Of a stretch of 29,593 nt of DNA, positions 14,609 through 22,075 are shown one piece after another; position 1 is the first letter of the stretch, and every line of letters begins with the position of its first letter. Made by a program: the position numbers and the translations under genes. The DNA is from CAZGDV01 sp964524995 (GTDB taxonomy: Bacteria > Chloroflexota > Dehalococcoidia > SZUA-161), in assembly GCA_964524995.1 (NCBI GenBank), contig CAZGDV010000025.1:1-29593 (forward strand), in the 5' to 3' direction. The notes beneath the pieces were generated by a model. That model did no database searches. It saw only the letters and a list, made by a program, of their open reading frames with translations, and was not told the DNA's origin.

Positions 14609-17011
14609 CTAGCTTCTAATGGTAGCGCCCAGCTCGCGGCTCAGCTTTTCGATAATCTTCTGCTGGGTCTTGTCCACCTCTTCGTCGGTGAGCGTGCGCT
14701 CGGGGGACTGGTACCGGATGGAGAAGGCGAGCGACTTCTTGCCCTGCGGCACCTGCTTGCCGGTGTACATGTCGAAAACGTAGACCTGACTCACGAGCGC
14801 GAAGCCTCTGATGATGTCCTGGACACGGCGGGCCGGCACGCCCCAGTCCACGACCACGGCGAGGTCACGAACGATCTCGGGGAACCTGGCCAGAGGCCTG
14901 TAGGTCACAGCCTTCCCGATGAGCGGGAGAAGGCTCTCGAGATCGATCTCGAAGAGGGTCACGGGTTGCCTCGATATGTCGAACGCGGCAACCACCCTGG
15001 GATGCATCTCTCCCAGTATGCCTATAGTCTGTCCATTCGCACGCACAAGAGCCGTTCTGCCCTGGAGCAGGACCTGATCGACGGCCGGTTCGAACCCGGC
15101 CTCGACGTGCAGATGACCCAGCAGCGTCTCGACTATCCCCTTGGCGTCGAAGAAGTCGAGGTCACCTTCGGCCGACAGCCACGACTGGTCCAGACGGGGG
15201 CCGCTGAGGACTCCGGCGACCATCTCTTTCTCCTCGGGGAGATCGTTGGGACGGGGGAAGTAGACCTTGCCCGCCTCGAACAGCCTGATGCCCCCGGCCT
15301 CGTATCGCTCGTTGGCCACCAGCGTGGACAGCAATCCCGGCCTCAGCGTAGTCCGCATGCACTCCTGCTCGGAGTTCATGGGATTGGCGATTCTCAACGG
15401 TTCGCCGAGCTTGCTCTCGCGGTCCACCTTGTCGAGCGCAGCCTGACTGACCAGCGAGTAGGCAATGATCTGCTGCATCCCGCATCCGGCGAGGATGTCA
15501 CAGACCGTCTCTCTGAGGTCGGCGAGCGGTGCCGGGGGGCGTTCCGGTATCCGGCCGTGGAGCATCGTCGTCGGTATCTCGTCATATCCTATGATGCGCG
15601 CGACCTCCTCGATCAGGTCGTCGGCCTGCCGGACATCGGTGCGCCAGTAGGGGACCGTCACGAGAAGGTCTTCCGTGTTCGGCACGCCCTGGCACTCGAA
15701 GTCAAGTGACGACAGGACCTCGACAACGTGCTCGCCCGTGGGCTCGATGCCCAGGATGCGACCGATGCGCTGTCGCGGCAGCAGGATGGGCTTGCTCTCC
15801 TGTCGAACGGGGTATGTATCGACTATCCCCTTGGCGGCCTTGCCGCCGGCCAGCTCAATGAGCAGTTCGACAGCCCTGCGCAACCCGAATGGCGCTAGCT
15901 CCGGGCTGAGCCCCTTCTCGAATCTGGAGGAGGCCTCACTTCTCAGCCCCAGCCTCGTCGACGTGCGCCTGATGCTGCCGCCGTTGAAGTTCGCCGACTC
16001 CAGGAGGATTGTCTTCGTTATCTCGATAACCTCGCTCTCGGCACCGCCCATCACACCGGCGAGCGCGATCGGATCGCTCTCGTCGGCGATGACCAGCATA
16101 TCGCTGTCCAGCTTCCTCTCCACGCCGTCCAATGTGTAGAGAATCTCGCCGTCCTTTGCCCTTCGCACGATGACCTTGCCGCCCTTGACCTGTTCGTAGT
16201 CGAAGGCGTGGAGAGGCTGGCCGTACTCGAGCATGACGTAGTTGGTGATGTCCACCACGTTGCTGATGGGCCTCATGCCCGCCGCCAGCAGCCTCTGCTG
16301 CATCCACTGCGGGGAAGGCCCGATCTTCACGCCGCTTATCAGGGCGGCGCAGTATCGGGGACACAGCTCCGGGTCCAGGATATCGACCGTCACTCTACCC
16401 TCGATCGGTGCGTCCTCTTCGGCATAGCTTATCTCGGGAACGCGTGTCGGCTGACCGGTCAACGCGGCTACCTCTCTTGCAATTCCTATCATCGACAGGC
16501 AGTCGGGGCGGTTCGGCGTCGGTGACATGTCGAGCACCGTATCGCCCAGGTAGCCAGCGAGAGGAGCCCCGACAGGCGCGTCCTCGGGCAGGACCATTAT
16601 CCCCTCGTGGCTGTCCGAGATGCCCAGCTCCATCTCCGAACACACCATACCCTCGGACCTGACTCCGCGTATCTTGGCCGGTTTGAGAACCTCGACATTA
16701 CCTGTGTGGCCGTCGATGAGCTGGGCGCCGATCTTGGCGAAGGGCACCTTTTGGCCCGCCTCTATATTGGGCGCTCCACATACGACCGTCATGGACTCGT
16801 TGCCGAGATCGACTGTCGCCAGGCACAGCCGGTCCGCGTTGGGATGCCTGTCCTTCGCCGTCACTTGGCCCACGAGGATGCTGTCCCAGGTGCCGCCGAT
16901 CAGATCGACGCTGTCTACCTCGGTACCGGCCATCGTGATGCGGTGAGCCAGCTCCTGTGGAGGCAGGTTCGACTCGACATAATCAGCCAGCCATCTTAGG
17001 GATACTCTCAT
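14609..17011 (-). CDS. pheT: Phenylalanyl-tRNA synthetase beta subunit
   Basis: An 800-residue beta subunit of the alpha2-beta2 enzyme. It has, in order, an N-terminal MRVSLRWLADYV segment, an EMAP-like tRNA-binding domain (about 40-155, HPNADRLCLATVD and VVCGAPNI), the B3/B4 editing domain, a B5 DNA-binding-like domain (about 410-480), the catalytic-like core (about 490-690) and the C-terminal FDX-ACB anticodon-binding domain (about 705-800, FPEIVRDLAVVVD). Length is normal for the family. The ATG lies two bases after the pheS stop. It ends the thrS-infC-rpmI-rplT-pheS-pheT operon. Confidence 0.97.
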   Translation of the reverse strand: MRVSLRWLADYVESNLPPQELAHRITMAGTEVDSVDLIGGTWDSILVGQVTAKDRHPNADRLCLATVDLGNESMTVVCGAPNIEAGQKVPFAKIGAQLIDGHTGNVEVLKPAKIRGVRSEGMVCSEMELGISDSHEGIMVLPEDAPVGAPLAGYLGDTVLDMSPTPNRPDCLSMIGIAREVAALTGQPTRVPEISYAEEDAPIEGRVTVDILDPELCPRYCAALISGVKIGPSPQWMQQRLLAAGMRPISNVVDITNYVMLEYGQPLHAFDYEQVKGGKVIVRRAKDGEILYTLDGVERKLDSDMLVIADESDPIALAGVMGGAESEVIEITKTILLESANFNGGSIRRTSTRLGLRSEASSRFEKGLSPELAPFGLRRAVELLIELAGGKAAKGIVDTYPVRQESKPILLPRQRIGRILGIEPTGEHVVEVLSSLDFECQGVPNTEDLLVTVPYWRTDVRQADDLIEEVARIIGYDEIPTTMLHGRIPERPPAPLADLRETVCDILAGCGMQQIIAYSLVSQAALDKVDRESKLGEPLRIANPMNSEQECMRTTLRPGLLSTLVANERYEAGGIRLFEAGKVYFPRPNDLPEEKEMVAGVLSGPRLDQSWLSAEGDLDFFDAKGIVETLLGHLHVEAGFEPAVDQVLLQGRTALVRANGQTIGILGEMHPRVVAAFDISRQPVTLFEIDLESLLPLIGKAVTYRPLARFPEIVRDLAVVVDWGVPARRVQDIIRGFALVSQVYVFDMYTGKQVPQGKKSLAFSIRYQSPERTLTDEEVDKTQQKIIEKLSRELGATIRS

Positions 17012-17013
17012 GA

Positions 17014-18054
17014 CTAGAACTGCCGCAGAAACCTGAGATCGTTGGAGTAGAACAGCCGGATGTCGTCAATGCAGTGCTTGAGCATGCTCATGCGCTCGAC
17101 GCCGACGCCGAACGCGAAGCCGGTGTACTCCTCGGGATCGTAGCCTACCCCCCGCAATACGTCGGGATGGATCATGCCGGCACCGAGGATCTCGATCCAG
17201 CCGGTGCCGGAGCAGAGACGGCATCCCTCCCCGTTGCACTGGAAGCAGTCGATGGCCATATCGACCCCGGGCTCTACGAAGGGGAAGTAGTCGCACCTGA
17301 ACCGCGCCTTCCGGTCCTCGCCGAACAGCCGCCTGGCGAACTCGAACAGGGTCCCCTTGAGATCCGCCATCGAGATGTCGGTATCGACTGCGAAACCCTC
17401 GAGTTGGTAGAACACCGCCTCGTGGGTTGCGTCCGTTGCCTCGTAGCGGTAGACCTTGCCGGGAACGACGACGCGTACCGGCGGACGCCTCTGCTCCATG
17501 ACCCTGATCTGCATAGGGGACGTATGGGTGCGCAGCAGCATGGGGCGCTCGCCCTTATCGTTCACATAGTCCATCCAGAGCGTGTCCCACATGTCGCGCG
17601 CCGGGTGGTCCTTGGGCATGTTCAGGGCCTCGAAGTTGTAGTAGTCCCACTCGACATCCGGCCCCTCGACCACCTCGAATCCCATGGTCGTGAATATCTG
17701 GCATATCCGGCGCAGCATCTGTGTAGTGGGGTGTAGCCTGCCCAGTGATGGGGGACGGCCGGGGAGGGTCACGTCGAGCGACTCTTGCTCCACGCGCCGG
17801 GCGATCTCCGAGTCCTGGAGGGACTCCTGCCTTTCGGCGAGCCTCTGCTCGAGCTGGACCCTCAGCTGGTTTGAGGCCGCGCCTACGCTGCGCTTCTCGT
17901 CAAGAGGCAGGGATCCCAGGCTACGCAGGATTTGGGTCAGCTCGCTCTTTCTGCCGAGGTAGCGGATGCGCCAGGCTTCGAGGTCGTTGAGGTTGTCTAT
18001 CGCATTGAGCTCGCTCAGAGCTTTCTCTCGGAGCTCCTCAAGCTTGCTGATCAT
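17014..18054 (-). CDS. pheS: Phenylalanyl-tRNA synthetase alpha subunit
   Basis: A 346-residue class II synthetase alpha subunit that carries the active site for Phe activation. An N-terminal coiled coil (about 1-85) precedes the catalytic domain with GFEVVEGPDVEWDYYNFEALN, LLRTHTSPMQ (motif 2 region) and the closing GFAFGVGVERM (motif 3). Four Cys in CFQCNGEGCRLC, a common PheS insert, could bind zinc. The frame extends to a GTG at 18084, but ISKLEELR from the ATG at 18054 is the usual N-terminus. That ATG overlaps the end of rplT by 17 bases, so coupling to L20 translation is likely. Neither start has an ideal Shine-Dalgarno. Confidence 0.95.
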   Translation of the reverse strand: MISKLEELREKALSELNAIDNLNDLEAWRIRYLGRKSELTQILRSLGSLPLDEKRSVGAASNQLRVQLEQRLAERQESLQDSEIARRVEQESLDVTLPGRPPSLGRLHPTTQMLRRICQIFTTMGFEVVEGPDVEWDYYNFEALNMPKDHPARDMWDTLWMDYVNDKGERPMLLRTHTSPMQIRVMEQRRPPVRVVVPGKVYRYEATDATHEAVFYQLEGFAVDTDISMADLKGTLFEFARRLFGEDRKARFRCDYFPFVEPGVDMAIDCFQCNGEGCRLCSGTGWIEILGAGMIHPDVLRGVGYDPEEYTGFAFGVGVERMSMLKHCIDDIRLFYSNDLRFLRQF

Positions 18055-18415
18055 TGGATTGCCCGATATTCTCCTTGGCCACACTCACCAACTGAGAGAA
18101 GGCTGCCGGATCGCTGACTGCGAGCTCGGCCAGGACCTTGCGGTCCAAAGCGACGCCGGCGATGCTCAGCCCCTGGATGAACCTGCTGTAGGAGAGACCG
18201 TTCAACCGTGTCGCAGCATTGATTCGGGCGATCCATAGTCGCCTCATGTCCCCCTTGCGTTCTCTGCGATGCTGATAGGAGTAGGAGAGCGACTTGAGCA
18301 TGGACTCGTGGGCTCTCCTGTAGAGGCTGTGCTTTGTCGCCCGATGGCCCTTCGTTAGCTTCAGTACCTTCTTGTGTCGATGGCGAGTTGTCGTTCCGCC
18401 TGTTACTCGAGGCAA
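18038..18415 (-). CDS. rplT: 50S ribosomal protein L20
   Basis: A 125-residue early-assembly 23S rRNA-binding protein. The start MPRVTGGTTTRHRHKKVLKLTKGHRATKHSLYRRA and the block RRRLWI.RINAA.R.NGLSYS.FI..L diagnose L20. In several bacteria L20 represses its own operon by binding the mRNA leader; no such structure was identified here. It lies in the conserved infC-rpmI-rplT cluster and overlaps pheS. Confidence 0.96.
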   Translation of the reverse strand: MPRVTGGTTTRHRHKKVLKLTKGHRATKHSLYRRAHESMLKSLSYSYQHRRERKGDMRRLWIARINAATRLNGLSYSRFIQGLSIAGVALDRKVLAELAVSDPAAFSQLVSVAKENIGQSNDQQA

Positions 18416-18471
18416 GGGGAACCTCCCTGTGTCATTGCTGGAATCGACCTGCTGATCGGGGCTGGCTCGGA

Positions 18472-18669
18472 CTAGATGCCCGGCATCAGGCGCTTCAAGC
18501 GCTTCCTCACCGTGGGGTGGACCTCGATCGTCTCGTCGTAGAGCCCCCGCACCCTCTTGGGCTTCTTACGCCGCAGGTGGCTCTTGCCGATCTTGACGCG
18601 CATGATCTTGCCGCTTCCCGTAACGTGAAAGCGGGCCTTAGCCCCCTTATGGGTCTTGATCTTAGGCAT
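18472..18669 (-). CDS. rpmI: 50S ribosomal protein L35
   Basis: A 65-residue basic protein starting MPKIKTHKGAKARFHVTGSGKIMR, the usual length for L35. The open frame continues upstream into an artificial Arg-rich stretch antisense-like to nothing functional; AGAGGT five bases before the ATG at 18669 fixes the start. It overlaps the infC stop by eight bases (ATGCCTAA), which suggests coupling to IF3 translation. Confidence 0.96.
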   Translation of the reverse strand: MPKIKTHKGAKARFHVTGSGKIMRVKIGKSHLRRKKPKRVRGLYDETIEVHPTVRKRLKRLMPGI

Positions 18670-19264
18670 TGCTGACCTCTTCCGCCTTCTCCGTCTTCTC
18701 CGTCTTCTCGGGTTTCGGCTTCTTGGCCGCGCCAGCGGCAAGGATCATGTTCATCGACCGCCCCTCCATCGCCGTTGGCCTCTCCACGCTGGCTTTGTCG
18801 GCCAGGGCTGCGGCCACCTTGTCCAGAAGCTGTTTGCCCAATTGCGGATGCGATATCTCTCGACCCCGGAACAACACCAGCACCTTGACCTTGTTGCCCT
18901 CGTCGAGCAGCTTTGCGATCAGAGCTGTCTTGAAAGCTATATCGTGCTCGCCCGTCTTCGGGCGCAGTCTAACCTGTCGCACTGCGACCGTCGCCTGGCG
19001 CTTGTATGCCTCACGCTCCTTCTTGGCTTGCTCGTACTTGAACTTGCCGTAGTCCATCAGGCGGCAGACGGGCGGGTCCGCGTTCGGAGCCACTTCCACC
19101 AGGTCCGTGTCAGCTTCCCGGGCAAGCCGTAGCGCCTCGACTGTGTTCATCACGCCCAGCTGCTCACCCGTCTCTCCGATCAAACGCACTTGCCTTGCGT
19201 TGATCATCTCGTTGGCCCGGTATCGCTTGGCTGGGCTCTCTCGTGAAGTGTAGTGTTTAGGTAT
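18662..19264 (-). CDS. infC: Translation initiation factor IF-3 (inferred AUA start)
   Basis: IF3 keeps ribosomal subunits apart and rejects non-canonical start codons. The N-domain has the RANEMINARQVRLIGETGEQLG motif. Then come the linker (DYGKFKYEQAKKEREAYKRQ) and a C-domain with RLRPKTGEHD and VLFRGREISHPQLG. A Lys/Glu/Pro tail built on small tandem repeats (18685-18710) ends the protein. The first ATG (19207) lies inside the conserved N-terminal motif and has no ribosome-binding site. Nineteen codons upstream in the same open frame is ATA (19264), six bases after a perfect AGGAGG (19276-19271), giving 200 residues. E. coli infC likewise starts at a rare codon (AUU) and autoregulates through it. 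It is second in the operon, 54 nt after thrS. Confidence 0.9.
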   Translation of the reverse strand: MPKHYTSRESPAKRYRANEMINARQVRLIGETGEQLGVMNTVEALRLAREADTDLVEVAPNADPPVCRLMDYGKFKYEQAKKEREAYKRQATVAVRQVRLRPKTGEHDIAFKTALIAKLLDEGNKVKVLVLFRGREISHPQLGKQLLDKVAAALADKASVERPTAMEGRSMNMILAAGAAKKPKPEKTEKTEKAEEVSNA

Positions 19265-19276
19265 ACTCTGCCTCCT
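19262..19276 (-). promoter_or_regulatory. Shine-Dalgarno and AUA start of infC
   Basis: AGGAGG (19276-19271), spacer CAGAGT, then ATA (19264-19262) in frame with infC and no intervening stop. No ATG, GTG or TTG is available in frame between it and the conserved IF3 motif. Confidence 0.75.
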
Positions 19277-19318
19277 GTAAGTAGTCGAAATCCCTTATAA
19301 CACAATACGCGAGAGAAA

Positions 19319-21073
19319 TCAAACGGTCTCCCTATTCCCCACCGATGCTCTTACCATAGCCAGAAAGTCCTGCAGCGGCTGCAGCTTGATGTTCTCCCCA
19401 CTTCGCAGTCGAACTGTGACGTTTGATCCCTCTGCCTCTTGATCGCCCAGGATCAACATATAAGGCACTTTCTGCATCTGGGCATCGCGTATCTTCAGAT
19501 TCATGCGCTCGTTCCGTTCATCCACCTCGACCCTGATATCCTCCGCACGCAGAGCATCTGCTACCTGCCGGGCATAGACGACGTGCCTGTCGGTTATCGG
19601 GATCACAATGACTTGTACCGGGGCCAGCCATGTCGGGAAGGCCCCGGCATAGTGCTCGATCAGGCAGCCGAGGAACCGCTCCATGCTACCCAGCACCGTT
19701 CTGTGTACCATGACCACCCGGTGCTCGGCCCCGTCCTCGCCGACGTAGTTGACGTCGAACCGTTCCGGCAGGTTGAAATCGACCTGGGTGGTCGGGCCCT
19801 GCCAGGTTCGGCCCAGCGAGTCCTTCAACGAGATGTCGATCTTGGGCCCGTAGAAGACTCCTTCGCCCGGATCGACCTCGTAGTCTATCCGAAGTCGCGC
19901 GAGCGCCCTCTTCAGGGTCTCCGTTGCCTGCTCCCATACCTCGATTGTCCCCGCGTACTTGTCCGGGCGGGTGGACAGCATGACCTCGTAGTCGGAGAAG
20001 CCGAACGTCTTGAGCATGAACAGCGCGAATTCGACAACACCCACGACCTCGTCTTCCAGCTGGTCGGGGCTGCAGAAGATGTGCGCGTCGTCCTGGGTGA
20101 AGCCCCGGACGCGGGTCAGTCCGTGCAGCACTCCCGATCTCTCCCACCGGTACACCGTCCCGAGTTCGGCCCAGCGTAGCGGGAGCTGCCTGTAGCTGCG
20201 GAGCTGGGACTTGTAGATGAGGATATGGCCGGGGCAGTTCATGGGCTTGAGAAGGAACTCCTGTCCCTCCATCTCCATGGGGGAGTACATGCTGTCCTGG
20301 TAGTACTCCCAATGGCCGCTCGTTTTCCATAGCTCGACCTTCGCGATGTGTGGGGTGTAGAGCAGGTCGTAGCCTCGCTTGAAGTGCTCCTTCCGCCAGA
20401 AGTCCTCGATCATGTGCCGGATGAGCGCACCCTTGGGGTGCCAGTACGCCAGTCCCGCCCCTGCGTCCTCGTAGATGCTGAACAGGTCGAGCTGCCTTCC
20501 GACTTTGCGGTGGTCTCGCTTCGCTGCCTCTTCCAGCTTGTGCAGGTAGTCATCCAGCTCTGCCTGGGACTCGAACGCCGTGCCGTAGATTCGCTGCAAC
20601 ATCGGCCTGTGCTCGTCACCCCGCCAGTAAGCCCCCGCGACGCTGAGCAGCTTGAAGGCCTTGACCTCGTTCGTGCTCGTGACGTGGGGACCCCGGCACA
20701 TGTCGACAAATGAGTTCTGCCGATAGACCCTCACGGTGTCATCGGCCAGTTCGTCTATCAGCTCCAGCTTATACGGCTGCGATGCGAACAGCTCACGGGC
20801 CTTTTCTTTGCTGACATCTTCCCAGGCGAACGGAGAAGGTGACCTGATGATCTCGCTCATCCTGGCCGCGATGGCCTCCAGGTCCTCGGGCGCGAGGCTG
20901 CGCGGCAGGTCGAAGTCATAGTAGAAGCCTTCCGCTGTAGCAGGCCCTATTCCCAGCTTCACCTCAGGGAAAAGGGAGGTGACGGCCTCGGCCATGATGT
21001 GTGAGGCCGAGTGACGTACCGTCTCCAGCCTCTGTGCCGCTTGAGCGTTTTCAGCTTCCTTTGTAGACATCAT
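19319..21073 (-). CDS. thrS: Threonyl-tRNA synthetase lacking the TGS domain
   Basis: A roughly 584-residue class II synthetase. It starts directly in the N2 editing domain (VRHSASHIMAEAV, and FVDMCRGPH with the editing Cys and His). The usual N-terminal TGS domain of about 60 residues is missing. The catalytic core follows, with FLLKPMNCPGHILIYKS (zinc Cys), RWAELGTVYRWERSGVLHGLTRVRGFTQDDAHIF (motif 2) and VMVHRTVLGSMERF (motif 3), then the anticodon-binding domain. Adjacent ATG codons at 21073 and 21070 are the likely start; a TTG at 21091 is the upstream alternative. Ribosome-binding signals are weak. It leads the operon with infC. No T-box and no clear promoter were found in the 147 bp between it and the cassette (21092-21239). 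Confidence 0.93.
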   Translation of the reverse strand: MMSTKEAENAQAAQRLETVRHSASHIMAEAVTSLFPEVKLGIGPATAEGFYYDFDLPRSLAPEDLEAIAARMSEIIRSPSPFAWEDVSKEKARELFASQPYKLELIDELADDTVRVYRQNSFVDMCRGPHVTSTNEVKAFKLLSVAGAYWRGDEHRPMLQRIYGTAFESQAELDDYLHKLEEAAKRDHRKVGRQLDLFSIYEDAGAGLAYWHPKGALIRHMIEDFWRKEHFKRGYDLLYTPHIAKVELWKTSGHWEYYQDSMYSPMEMEGQEFLLKPMNCPGHILIYKSQLRSYRQLPLRWAELGTVYRWERSGVLHGLTRVRGFTQDDAHIFCSPDQLEDEVVGVVEFALFMLKTFGFSDYEVMLSTRPDKYAGTIEVWEQATETLKRALARLRIDYEVDPGEGVFYGPKIDISLKDSLGRTWQGPTTQVDFNLPERFDVNYVGEDGAEHRVVMVHRTVLGSMERFLGCLIEHYAGAFPTWLAPVQVIVIPITDRHVVYARQVADALRAEDIRVEVDERNERMNLKIRDAQMQKVPYMLILGDQEAEGSNVTVRLRSGENIKLQPLQDFLAMVRASVGNRETV

Positions 21074-21233
21074 GCACCACGGAGCCTTCAATTGCTAACA
21101 GAAAAAATGCAAGCCATACCCCTGCGAAACGAGAGGCGCTCGAAGGATAACACTAACGGGCGCTTCATGTAGTCGGGAAGCTCAACAGTTTTGATAAGAG
21201 GTTCTATGTCTACTTCTTTCGTCTTGCTAATCG

Positions 21234-21293
21234 TTGTAACGCTGGGGTTAAGGGGAGACGCGTAGCGGCTTCCCCTTGAGTGACTTGTTAGGT
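21234..21293 (-). other. Integron attC recombination site (59-base element type)
   Basis: Read on the minus strand, ACCTAAC (21293-21287) is an exact RYYYAAC inverse core. GTTACAA (21240-21234) stands at the core position, with one mismatch to GTTRRRY. Between them AAGGGGA (21277-21271) pairs with TCCCCTT (21256-21250). Stretches matching my recollection of the aadA1 cassette attC include TAACAA, TCAAG, GCCGCT, CGCG, CTTAAC and AGCGTTA, in the same order and spacing. The stop codon of the upstream ORF lies inside the inverse core, as is common in gene cassettes. Confidence 0.85.
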
Positions 21294-21793
21294 GCTTTCA
21301 GCTTGACTTTGCTCGTTATTTGTCTTTTTGTTCATCCGCTTGATCAGAAACTGTGGGGTCTTTATCCAGAAAATAAACACTCGAATATCCATTCTTAAAC
21401 GCGTTAGCTTGGAGTAACTAATCCGCCATTGAGCATCGACCTTCTTATGCTCTTCATGGTAATGTCCATATCCATGTAAGTCGATAAAACCTAAAAACCT
21501 TACCAGATCCTCCATTGCCCAAATTCCTCTAGCGTTGTCCGGTGAGATGAGTTCTATTTCTGGCATGTGGCCATGGTGGACCGTGGAATTAGAAGAGAGT
21601 GTTTTTCTTATGTAAGATACGAAATTGTCAGCTCCATTTATGACTTTTCCCCTTGAACCTGTTGTATCACTGACAAAATCCGCAGTGAACACTTCGCGAA
21701 AAGCATCCCAATCTTTTGTGTCCAAAGCACGAAAATATCTAGACTTAAGTTGTTTTATCTCCTCAATTTCATTCATATGTCCAGTTCGTCAAA
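21240..21793 (-). mobile_element. Single integron-type gene cassette (ORF plus attC), no integrase in the window
   Basis: The 554-bp unit runs from TTTGACG (after the G of 21794) through the SnoaL-like ORF to the G of the attC core site (21240). It lies 16 bp beyond the 3' end of tRNA-Val and about 166 bp before thrS. Joining the flanks at G|TT recreates AATCGTTACAACGATT, a perfect palindrome with a two-base centre. The boundaries are inferred from attC cleavage rules. The left site GTTTGAC departs from the core consensus, consistent with a secondary-site insertion. Confidence 0.75.
21288..21776 (-). CDS. NTF2/SnoaL-like domain protein carried on an integron cassette
   Basis: A 162-residue protein with an NTF2-like (SnoaL_4-type) fold over about 1-130. 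The signature runs EIKQLKSRYFRALDTKDWDAFREVFTADFVSDT, then TVHHGHMPEIELISPDNARGIWAMEDLVRF and GYGHYHEEHKKVDAQWRISYSKLTRLRMD. Members include polyketide cyclases, dehydratases and many proteins of unknown activity; no specific reaction can be assigned. The tail after about 132 is hydrophobic then basic and looks unlike the family. Codon use and GC (roughly 40% by eye) differ sharply from neighbours. The TAA stop is embedded in the attC inverse core. No promoter is visible, so transcription probably comes from the tRNA-Val promoter upstream. Confidence 0.88.
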   Translation of the reverse strand: MNEIEEIKQLKSRYFRALDTKDWDAFREVFTADFVSDTTGSRGKVINGADNFVSYIRKTLSSNSTVHHGHMPEIELISPDNARGIWAMEDLVRFLGFIDLHGYGHYHEEHKKVDAQWRISYSKLTRLRMDIRVFIFWIKTPQFLIKRMNKKTNNEQSQAEST

Positions 21794-21809
21794 CGATTGT
21801 GCGACAAAA

Positions 21810-21882
21810 TGGGCGGTACTGGATTCGAACCGGTGACCTCTGCGATGTCAACGCAGCGCTCTAACCACTGAGCTAACCGCCC
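21810..21882 (-). tRNA. tRNA-Val (anticodon GAC)
   Basis: A 73-nt cloverleaf: acceptor GGGCGGT pairs with ACCGCCC, the D-arm is AGCTCAGTGGTTAGAGC, the anticodon stem-loop is CTGCG-TTGACAT-CGCAG and the T-loop is TTCGAAT. The anticodon GAC reads Val codons GUC and GUU. CCA is not encoded; TTTT follows directly. Confidence 0.96.
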
Positions 21883-21899
21883 GTAGCCGACATTGACAG

Positions 21900-21929
21900 A
21901 CTATATCCCATCGGGGGATTTGTTGTCAA
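21900..21929 (-). promoter_or_regulatory. Promoter of tRNA-Val
   Basis: TTGACA (21929-21924), 18-nt spacer, TATAGT (21905-21900) on the minus strand. Transcription would start near 21892, ten bases before the mature tRNA. Read-through could express the downstream cassette ORF. Confidence 0.75.
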
Positions 21930-22022
21930 TATGACCCGATCGTGGGGCGGGCGCCGCCGGTGGGCCCCACCAGGGCTTTGTGACTTCGCGGCTGTTGAAG
22001 CTGCCCACGAGACCAAAGGCGG

Positions 22023-22052
22023 TTGACATTGCGTTCGGCGCTGGGTTATGAT
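22023..22052 (+). promoter_or_regulatory. Promoter of the bifunctional-nuclease gene
   Basis: TTGACA (22023-22028), 18-nt spacer and TATGAT (22047-22052). Transcription would start near 22059, which excludes the upstream TTG at 22052 as a start codon. Confidence 0.7.
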
Positions 22053-22075
22053 TGAACTCGCCGGGGACTATGGTC

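Noticed and set aside
14060..15709. A 549-codon plus-strand frame opposite pheT and hisA
   Set aside because: It is antisense to two conserved genes, spans their junction and has no recognisable domain; GC skew at third positions explains it.
21092..21240. T-box leader upstream of thrS
   Set aside because: No T-box sequence (AGGGTGGNACCGCG type) or specifier stem was found on the minus strand.
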